Shown: positions 56,601 to 64,000 of the stretch, in pieces | Layout of the letters: each line of letters begins with the position of its first letter | Position numbering within the stretch: position 1 is the stretch's first letter | NCBI RefSeq assembly: GCF_001625215.2 | Contig: NC_030387.2 | Location: forward strand, 37,161,606-37,225,605 | Direction of reading: 5' to 3' | DNA: 64,000 bases | Source of the DNA: Daucus carota subsp. sativus | Taxonomy: Eukaryota > Streptophyta > Magnoliopsida > Apiales > Apiaceae | Program-made: the position numbers and the translations under genes | The notes under the pieces: generated by a model | Seen by the model: only the letters and a program-made list of their open reading frames with translations | Databases searched by the model: none | Told to the model about the DNA's origin: nothing

Positions 56601-56989
56601 GGTATCCGCAGCATATTCTAGCATTCGTCATTCTGCTAGAATGCGTCCTAAGATGAGCCAGGTACAACTTCTCACAAACAAACACTACTTCACATATTAA
56701 TCCAACACGTACAAGTTATGTCCTAATCTGCGGTTATATATACTTTTGAAAACAGATTGTGCGCACATTGCAAGGAGATGCTGATGACGACATAACAAAA
56801 CAAGGCCAGGGTCTTGGAGAAACTGATATCTACAATACAAGTGCATACAATGCTGATATGTTGAGATTTAAACAGATGGTAATGAACAGCCAAGAATTTT
56901 CAAGCAGCGAATTTGGAGATGCCACAGGTGAGTACAGACGGAGAAACTCTGATAAAGATTATCATTCTGGAAATTCGCACAAAGTATAA
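53624..56989 (+). CDS. PERK: Proline-rich extensin-like receptor kinase (PERK)
   Basis: Eight exons: 53624-54389, 54822-55304, 55623-55709, 55794-55864, 55975-56051, 56203-56347, 56500-56661, 56756-56989; 674 aa. Residues 1-205 are a Pro/Ser domain with many SPPP repeats, like cell-wall extensins. As is usual for PERKs there is no clear signal peptide. One membrane helix spans about 212-234 ([20 protein letters not shown]) and is followed by RRRRK. The Ser/Thr kinase has GQGGFGHV from 337, Lys358 in [16 protein letters not shown] with Asp454 (RD type), ADFGLAK with Asp472 and MAPEYAS at 497-503, so it looks active. PERKs sit across the plasma membrane and are thought to sense cell-wall state. 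Unusual is [19 protein letters not shown], where relatives I recall have a CAAACVRHSARRRP-like form. It lies inside the MATE array. Confidence 0.95.
54450..54700. mobile_element. Repeat-like insertion in PERK intron 1
   Basis: GTAAAAATACT and AAATTTGCAAAAATAC words recur about five times between 54487 and 54590, next to TTGCAA-rich sequence. The 'CACAAATACCC' style edge is seen in several plant repeats. I could not find paired ends. Confidence 0.35.
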
Positions 56990-57982
56990 GACAATATGGA
57001 AGCAAGAAAAAGCTGCCTGACCTTAAGGCCCCGAGACTGAAATGCTAATCAGGGTGGGTTCCAAATCCCTCGTGGATGTGACTAAGGTGTATACGGCAAC
57101 TTCTCTTTCTTGGGTCTAGATTGGAACGTGAATTTGAATGAATCAATCTAACAGACAAGGGAGAACACAAGCGTGATCAAAAGCGCTCAGTGGGTCGTGT
57201 GTAAGTGACAAACTATTCGTAATTCTTGTGTGGATTGTACCAATCATGATAATCAATGAATGATATATTAGTTAGGTTTTTCCCATGCACTGTGATTCAA
57301 GTACTACCTGTAAATTCCAGCTCCCCAAATGTTATGTCAAGTTAATTTACCAGGAACTCCCTCTCTTTTTTATTTTTTTATTTTTTTACATGACGTTTGA
57401 TTTTTTGTTCACATTTTAATCTGTTTTGACCGGGTTCTAATAATAATTTTTTGAAAAAAATTTAAAAATAATAATAATTTTATGACCCGGTCAAAACACA
57501 TTGAAATGTATGTAAAAAATTAGACGCAAAGAAAATAGAGGGAGGAGCAAAGAAAATAGAGAGAATGTCGACCAAAGTTGCACTCTTTCAAATAATAAAA
57601 CTACTATATATATTTTCATTGAAAAGGTATGCATCTTCAAACCTGATTATAATTATATTTATTTGAACATATATGACAATTTTGAGTGTTAAAATTTTAT
57701 TAGAAAAGTGCTAAAATATTGTCGAAGTTAAAAAATATATAACAGATTTCACCTTATATATTAACATATCTGATGGCATCCTCTTTTAAATACATTTTTA
57801 ATTTTTAATGCCATATAATTTTTTGGGGCTATTTTCGGTACTTCGCGGTCATCCAGACTTCGCGTTAATTTTCACAGGTGACATAATAAATTCATTATGA
57901 AATATTCATTTTCAATCATTAAAATATACGAATGTATACTTCCTGACAATGATCTGACAGAATAAACTAGAAGGAAAATGCT
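56990..57982. other. PERK 3' flank, no gene
   Basis: 3' region of PERK followed by AT-rich DNA. Near 57414-57500 TTTTGACCGGGT and GACCCGGTCAAAA form an imperfect inverted repeat about 75 bp apart, a possible small MITE core or hairpin. No coding frame is supported. Confidence 0.5.
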
Positions 57983-57983
57983 A

Positions 57984-58163
57984 GGGACCCCAAAAAATTG
58001 TCCCAAATTTTTTTCCCAAATGAGATGTCTAATCCTGATTGGTTGCATTTACTTCCAAAATAACGAGGCCCCCTTGTAGATTCATCCATCACCCAATCAT
58101 AACTCTCCACTTGTTTACCACATCATTTGGTAACAATTTTTGGGAAAATCTTTTGGGGTTCCG
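57984..58163. mobile_element. MITE between PERK and MATE 5
   Basis: The left end GGACCCCAAAAAATTGTCCC and the inverted right end GGAACCCCAAAAGATTTTCC match for about 45 bp with gaps, including TTTCCCAAA and CAAATGA. It is about 180 bp and non-coding. The target duplication is not clear, so the superfamily is open. Confidence 0.6.
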
Positions 58164-58892
58164 AAAAAAGTTGAGCGAGCATATAAAAGTTAACATGTAC
58201 ACGTTAGTCGTTAATCTATTCTATGATTTTCTTTCCACTTGAATGGTTAATCTTATGGCTATCAAGTTTTGCGTTTGTGAGGTGATCTGGATAACGAGAA
58301 ATGAGAAATAAGTATATCTTTCAACATTTTGATACTATATTAATAACATGATATTATGTTGAGAATCAATTCATCTAAAACGTCAAGGTGGTAGAGAAAG
58401 GTATCAAATGAATGTTATTGAACCTGCTTTACCATACTCAAACTCAACATGATTTAAGTATTCAAGATCAACATCTAAACTTTACCACGTCTGTTTTCAG
58501 TGAATATAGTGATGAAAATTATAACAACAAAATGCAGATCTCATATCTTTGGTGACGCACAGCAGTTGGATTTTCTAGCATGATAGATTGGTCAGTTTCG
58601 TCATCTGTATAATCATATACTTGATGCCCATGATTTCTTGTAGATTTTGAACTAAATTTATTAGAATAATATACGATCCAATCAACAAAAATCAGCAACT
58701 AGCCACTCATTTAACAGTGTTACTCGGTTATAGTAAAACATAGTATATACCTGCTGCATAATATAAAAAAACATTAAAATCTTATCTAAGAGCGGCAGCT
58801 CATCAATCCCTTATTCACTTTGTCTGTTGTCTCTGGCTAGTTAGCTAGTTACTAATAATTTTCAGAGCTGAGAGAGGCGGGAGAGAAGAGAA
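58164..58892. other. MATE 5 upstream region
   Basis: No gene is visible. The promoter block shared by MATE 3, MATE 4 and the collapsed copy was not found here, so MATE 5 may be regulated differently. CTGTTGTCTCTGGCTAGTTAGC lies 60-80 bp before the ATG; quoted here as TTGTCTCTGGCTAG. Confidence 0.45.
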
Positions 58893-61425
58893 ATGGAAGA
58901 GCCACTGCTCGCGACAGCAAATAATGGTCTTAAAAGCCGAGTACCAAGAAGATGGGAGGTGATAGCAAAAGAGGCGAAGAAGGTGAGTTACATAGCATTG
59001 CCTATGGTGGTCACTACTGTTTCCCAGTACATGGTGAGGGTCATTTCCATGATGATGATTGGCCACCTTGGTGAGCTCTCTCTTTCGGGTGCTGCCATTG
59101 CCACTTCTCTCACAAATGTCACAGGCTTTAGTCTTCTGGTATGTTATTAACATCTACATCTTTAATTACTGGAGTTCTGTATCGTATCTTAACAGGCCTG
59201 TTTTTTTCCATTGTTTCATTAGCTTTGTCGTAATTAAATCCTTAGACAATTGCTTAGTAGAAGTCATTGTTGCTCATCTAGGTTCCAGTGTCTGACTAAG
59301 CTCTGTCAGTACCGTAATTATGGGATCTTGAATCCTCAGACAATTGCTTAGTACGTTATTGTTGCTCATCTAGGTTCCAGTGTCTGACTAAGCTGTCATT
59401 ACCATAATTATGAGATCCCAAAACAAAAACAAAAAATACAATACGACGTACATTAATTTATACTGTCCCATCTTCCCATAAACAAATTGTACACACTTCA
59501 AATTCTGATAAAATGTTCATTCGATTAAGGACTTGCAGGATAAATGTCATTCGGTTGAGGATATATTGACAATTTGTCATCTTACTCTGTTTGGATTCTT
59601 ATAGAACTTGCTTTGTATGCATGCCAATCAGTTTGGGATGGCGAGTGCACTAGAAACTCTGTGCGGTCAAGCTTATGGAGCAGGACAATACCATATGCTA
59701 GGAACCTATACTTATGGAGCCATTATTTCTCTCCTTCTAGTCTGCATACCAATATCTATTCTATGGATCTTCACAGAAGAACTTCTTATAATGATCGGTC
59801 AAGACCCTTTAATCTCACACGAAGCTGGCATTTACACAATTTGGCTTATTCCCACACTATTTCCATACGCAATTCTTCAACTGTTGGTTCGCTTCTTGCT
59901 GGCACAGAGTTTGTTATATCCAATGCTGTTAAGTTCTGTTGCAGCTCTAGTTTTTCACATACCTCTATCTTGGGTGTTAATATTCAAGCTGAAATTTGGA
60001 AGTGGAGGGGCCGCATTAGGCATTGGTTTGTCATACTGCCTTAATGTAATCTTGCTAGGAGTTTATGTTAAGTACTCTTCATCATGTGCAAAGACCAGGA
60101 TAACCTTCTCAAGGGATGTCTTTCCAAGCATCAGGGAATTTTTCCGATTTGGCATTCCTTCTGTCGTCATGATATGGTAGTAATTTCACCATTTTTTCCT
60201 ATCAATATTGTCACAGATTCCATTAGATTCTGATTATTGATACTGGTAATTAACAGTCTTGAGTGGTGGTCATATGAGATTGCAATTTTGTTATCTGGGC
60301 TTTTGCCAAATCCTCAACTAGAGACTTCAGTTCTGTCAATATGGTATGTCAACTGAACTTGTATTAGTATATGATGGATTTATACTCTGATGCCGTTTGA
60401 TTGATCTTTGACCAATAGTCTTACAGTCTCTTCAATGCACTACAACATACCATATTCTTTCGGTACTGGTGCAAGGTAAAATCTTTGAGCCTAATGCTTG
60501 CACAATGGCATCTATTTGGTTATTATTCTGATTATGTGGTTTTTTCATGTGTTTATTGAACATGACATAGCACTCGAGTCTCGAATGAATTAGGTGCTGG
60601 GAATGCACAGGCAGCTAAACTGGCTGCTTGGGTTGCCACATTCCTTGCAGTTCTGGAGGGGGCCGTTGCAAGCACAATTCTCTTTAGCTGCAGGTCTGTA
60701 CTGGGATTTGCTTTCGGGAATGTGAAAGAAGTGGTGGATTATGTCAAAGAATTAACTCCTCTGCTAAGCCTTTCAATTATGGTGGACTGCTTTGCAGCAA
60801 TGTTTTGTGGTTTTCATCTCAACCCCTACTCTACTCATGCTTTTCTATGAATAATTGCATATTCTGCTGATGTTCGAGGCTAATAAAATATTTAAGGGTA
60901 TTTCTAGTATGTGTCTGTGGTCACAGCCTAACAACAACTTTTTACTTAGGTGGAGCATCGTTATTAATGAGATTGGAGCCAATAAAAATCTGTCACCTAA
61001 CTAAAAAGTGGTTGTTAGTGTATATCCATTGATATTTAACGTATCTTCTTTGAATCAGCGGTTGCTAGGGGAACCGGGTGGCAGCACCTGGGAGCATATG
61101 TGAACCTCGGGGCATACTATCTTTGTGGAAACCCGATGGCCTACGTGTTGGCATTCGTTCTACATTGGAGAGGGAAGGGCCTTTGGATAGGCTTAACTAC
61201 TGCTTCTTTGCTGCAAGGTTTGATGCTTATGATCATAACGTTCTTCACAGATTGGAAGAAGCAGGTTTGTTATGCGATAACTAAATTTACTTTTACCATT
61301 CGATATTTCCTGCTTTCAATAGTATATAATGCAGAAGCTGATGGGGTTTTATAAAATGGTGGTTGCAGACTAGAGAGGCAAGGGAGAGGATATTTGAGGG
61401 AAAACCTCAGCTAACTGTAGAATGA
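58893..61425 (+). CDS. MATE efflux transporter 5 (DETOXIFICATION family)
   Basis: Seven exons: 58893-59138, 59632-60176, 60257-60343, 60419-60475, 60571-60809, 61059-61264, 61369-61425; 478 aa. It starts [20 protein letters not shown], sharing [11 protein letters not shown] with gene 6, so genes 5 and 6 form a pair. Core motifs are as in gene 2 ([47 protein letters not shown]). The residue across the exon 5/6 splice is Ala rather than the Gly of the other copies (CAVARGTG against CGVARGTG). The C-terminus is [10 protein letters not shown]. Intron 1 carries a 94-bp duplication and intron 5 a MITE, yet the splice sites are intact. It is a proton-coupled exporter by family, with unknown substrate. 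Confidence 0.94.
59239..59418. repeat. 94-bp tandem duplication in MATE 5 intron 1
   Basis: AGACAATTGCTTAGTA, GTTGCTCATCTAGGTTCCAG and TGTCTGACTAAGCT occur in order from 59239 and again from 59333, with a few small differences. Confidence 0.85.
60908..61025. mobile_element. Small MITE in MATE 5 intron 5
   Basis: CTAACAACAACTTTTTACTT on the left is matched by CTAACAACCACTTTTTAGTT, inverted from the right. Both are followed by AGGTG. The inverted repeats are about 26 bp in an element of about 118 bp. The ends are approximate. Confidence 0.65.
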
Positions 61426-62499
61426 TCAGAGCCTTTCTAATAACTTTCTGAAAAGAGAAATTATGGATCTCATATTGTAAGGATTATGATTCATCCATTT
61501 ATGTTTGTATCAAATCATATTGTAGCACCACAACTGAGGACTCAAGTATGGCGTTAGGAGCCTGACAGAGGTGAGCACTCAATCACTTTGGTCCAAAACC
61601 CGACCAGAATCAAATATATCGAAAGTCGAAATTTCATTTTTTCCAGATTGAATCGGACCGAAATTTCATCATACAGCGAGCCGGATCGAAATAATTCAGT
61701 TCAGTCCGGATCAAAATAACAGAATTTTTATAAAAATATTTTATAAATAAAGCTGAAATTTATGAATTACTAAAAAAAGATTAATTAATTTTTTTAATTT
61801 CACTTAATTAAATTTATGAATTAGATATTATTATTATACATATAAGATTATATATATAAAAACAAATAAATTATATAATATTTCATTCGAGCTATTCGGT
61901 CCTTACTGAAATAATTTTTAAAAATCAGATCAAACCAAATTATCGAATTTTTAGAAAATCCGAATCGAACTCGGTTTGGTTCAGTTCAGTCTTTCGATTC
62001 AGGCGTTGGATTGATTCAATATCGATCATTAATAAATTAATGCTAAAAGTTTATGAACAGCCGTGATTGTAACTTATTAGCAATATTCTCTTATTTAAGA
62101 GCATTTTCAATAATTTTGTACATCTTCTAAACATACAAAAACATCATATTCGTAATAATTTGGTATATTGAATAATGTGGAAACTTCAACATTATTTTTT
62201 ATATTTTATTTTTGTTATTTATCTAAAGAGAAAATTGGATATAGAATATGAGGAAAGTGAATATATATTATAGAGCATTCAAATATTCTTTTAATAAAGA
62301 TTTTTCGTAACTTTAGGAAAATCACACAGATAAGTTGGAACCTAATTGTAAACATATTTATATTCTAAATTAAGAACTTGTTTCAAAGAAATTATCACAT
62401 ATATTCCAACAAAATTAGATATGTTTATATTTAAAATTAAGAACTTGTTTCGAAAAGATTATCACATATATTGTGACATACTACTGGAGTATGGTGTTA
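61426..62499. other. MATE 5 downstream spacer
   Basis: 3' flank, then a block near 61570-62010 rich in CGGACC, GAACC and CGGTTTGGTTC words bracketing AT-rich DNA, like the hAT-type debris at 25230. TTAAGAACTTGTTTC and TATCACATATATT recur near 62370 and 62440. No gene is seen. Confidence 0.45.
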
Positions 62500-62865
62500 G
62501 AGCATATCCAACAGTGTCTCAAATATATTCCCTAAATATACAACGAACGATTCAAATTTTAAAAAATAAAAATTCTATATTGATATTCAACTCGAACAAT
62601 AATCCCTTCCCTATTATTATTATAGTATTAAATTCAAATTCTATTAACAAAAAGATAATAAGAAAAATGTGAGAAAGAGTGTCCAAAAGTGAGAGTTGAA
62701 TATTTAATCATTTGAAAACAAATGAGGAATGAGGTAGGGATTACCTATTTATGAGTAATGAAAATTGGATTCTAAAGAATGAGTAGAGATTCTGGTTGAG
62801 TGAATTTTTGTCTATATTCCTCAAATTTTAGTTAGGATCTCGTATGGCTAATCCGCTCGATGCTC
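62500..62865. mobile_element. PIF/Harbinger-like MITE
   Basis: The left end is GAGCATATCCAACAG; the right end, inverted, starts GAGCATCGAGCGG. TTA occurs directly on both sides (62497-62499 and 62866-62868). It is 366 bp, AT-rich and non-coding, and is the same end type as the element at 34923. Confidence 0.65.
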
Positions 62866-63401
62866 TTAGATCTCTGACATTCGAATTTTGTCATTTACTC
62901 CCTTCGTCTCAATATAAATGCCCTTTTTATCTTTTGACTAGTCAAATGGATTACACTTTGACTAAAGTTTATATATATTATATAATTATATATATAATTG
63001 AAATAAAATTTTTAAAAAATAACATCGAAAAGTAAATCTAGCCTATTTTAATACGTAACTTTTGATTTTCTAAAATAATAAATAAATATTTTTTTATAGT
63101 TGATCAAAAATTAAACAATTTGACTAATATCACCGGTAGTTTTGATAGACATGATGATTATGACCCACATAATTCCCATATTAATTATTAACATGAGTAC
63201 ATATGACTAATAATTTAAACAGATCTAGAATATCAGCAACCACACAGCAAGAAAATTAGGCAATAAAAATATCAGGCGTGCCATTAATTCTATGTTATGT
63301 TATATATAGATAAAAACCAGCTACTCCTTCACAGCAAATTAGCCACTCTTGTACACAAGTAAAACCAAAACAAGAACTCTCAGGCTCAGGGGAGACTAGT
63401 A
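62866..63401. other. MATE 6 upstream region
   Basis: A single Stowaway-like left end (CTCCCTTCGTCTCAATATAA) lies at about 62899 with no clear partner. The rest up to 63401 is AT-rich and gene-free. The MATE 3/4 promoter block was not found. Confidence 0.45.
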
Positions 63402-63689
63402 ATGGAAGAGCCACTGCTTGCAACGGCAAACAACTGCCTGGATCATCAAGGCTCATCGTCCGAGGTTGCGGAAACTTCATCATCATCATCATCGTTGCTA
63501 ACATGGGAGGTGATTTCGAGTGAGATCAAGAAGGTGGCTTACATAGCAATGCCAATGGTGGTCACCACTGTTTCGCAGTACATGTTGAGGGTCATTTCTG
63601 TGATGATGATCGGCCACCTTGGCGAGCTCTCGCTTTCGGGTGCTGCCATCGCCACTTCTCTCACCAATGTCACCGGCTTCAGTCTTCTG
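63402..63689 (+). CDS. MATE efflux transporter 6, first exon only (runs off the window)
   Basis: An exon of 96 codons begins [20 protein letters not shown], has a serine run, and ends NVTGFSLL at a GT donor (63690). It contains the N-terminal tail and the first helices ([40 protein letters not shown]). By analogy with its sisters exon 2 should begin with FGM and lie beyond 64000 or just past the edge. The remaining 311 bp are intron. Start and splice donor are intact, so it is likely a working gene, closest to MATE 5. Confidence 0.85.
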
Positions 63690-64000
63690 GTAGGTTGTTA
63701 CTTGTTCATGATCTATTTTTACACGACAAAGTGTCATTATTTTTTTAAACTCGTGTTAAGCAATTTTACTTTTCCTCAAAGTCAAATCTGCTAGATGTTT
63801 TTGACAATATTGTGACGTTCACACATAAAAATATTTGGCCATGCATGATTAAATTCGTTTCATATTAGAAAGATGCACTTTGATGAATCAAAATGTTGCT
63901 ACGTTTGTGCCTTGATTAACAGAGTACACTATCATCTGAAACACGACCTTAATAATGACTAATACATAGCGACAACAGAGTACTATTATGTAAAACACGA

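Noticed and set aside
35898-63689. A specialised-metabolism gene cluster made of lyase, kinase and transporters
   Set aside because: The lyase and PERK are housekeeping-type single genes by family, and no biosynthetic enzymes (P450, methyl- or glycosyltransferases) are present. Proximity alone does not support a pathway cluster.

Overview
The window is nuclear DNA of a flowering plant, most likely a eudicot and perhaps an asterid; the species cannot be fixed from the sequence. The evidence is AT-rich intergenic DNA, many GT-AG introns, plant-only gene architectures (a beta-CASP/ATP-ligase fusion, a proline-rich extensin-like receptor kinase, a MATE/DETOXIFICATION cluster) and typical plant MITEs, Helitrons and a tRNA-derived SINE. 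I rebuilt exon structures by matching open frames, splice sites and remembered family sequences. Every complete model closes in frame at a length normal for its family.

Left part (1-25 kb), genome maintenance. 1-3172 is repeat-rich DNA with a Stowaway MITE and a probable Helitron. DNA ligase 6 (19 exons, 3173-15953, 1401 aa) is followed in the same direction by the histone chaperone ASF1 (3 exons, 16619-19342, 197 aa), whose promoter carries E2F-like sites. A convergent gene (24853-20989, 6 exons, 280 aa) encodes a small nuclear-looking zinc-finger protein that I do not recognise.

Middle (25-35 kb). Repeats, including a SINE with a 17-bp target duplication, lead to a two-exon thiamine-diphosphate enzyme of the 2-hydroxyacyl-CoA lyase/oxalyl-CoA decarboxylase type (27089-33135, 572 aa). 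Its single 4.3-kb intron is full of repeats, among them a MITE whose empty site is preserved in a neighbouring duplicate.

Right part (35.9-64 kb), transporter array. Five complete MATE efflux genes and the first exon of a sixth lie in one orientation, with five of seven exon lengths invariant (545, 87, 57, 239 and 206 bp). The array shows active birth and death: a 984-bp tandem duplication of one promoter plus first exon, with no difference seen, a copy collapsed to its start, loose exon-5 scraps, and recurring promoter and downstream blocks. A PERK-type receptor kinase gene (53624-56989, 674 aa) sits inside the array. A short Ty1/copia fossil lies between MATE genes 3 and 4.

The order LIG6, ASF1, MATE genes matches what I remember of Arabidopsis chromosome 1 (At1g66730, At1g66740, At1g66760/At1g66780), so this looks like an old conserved block with local insertions. 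I found no wholly new system. The most notable items are the duplicated MATE first exon, the collapsed MATE copy, the PCNA-binding motif in LIG6 and several unusually clean transposon footprints.
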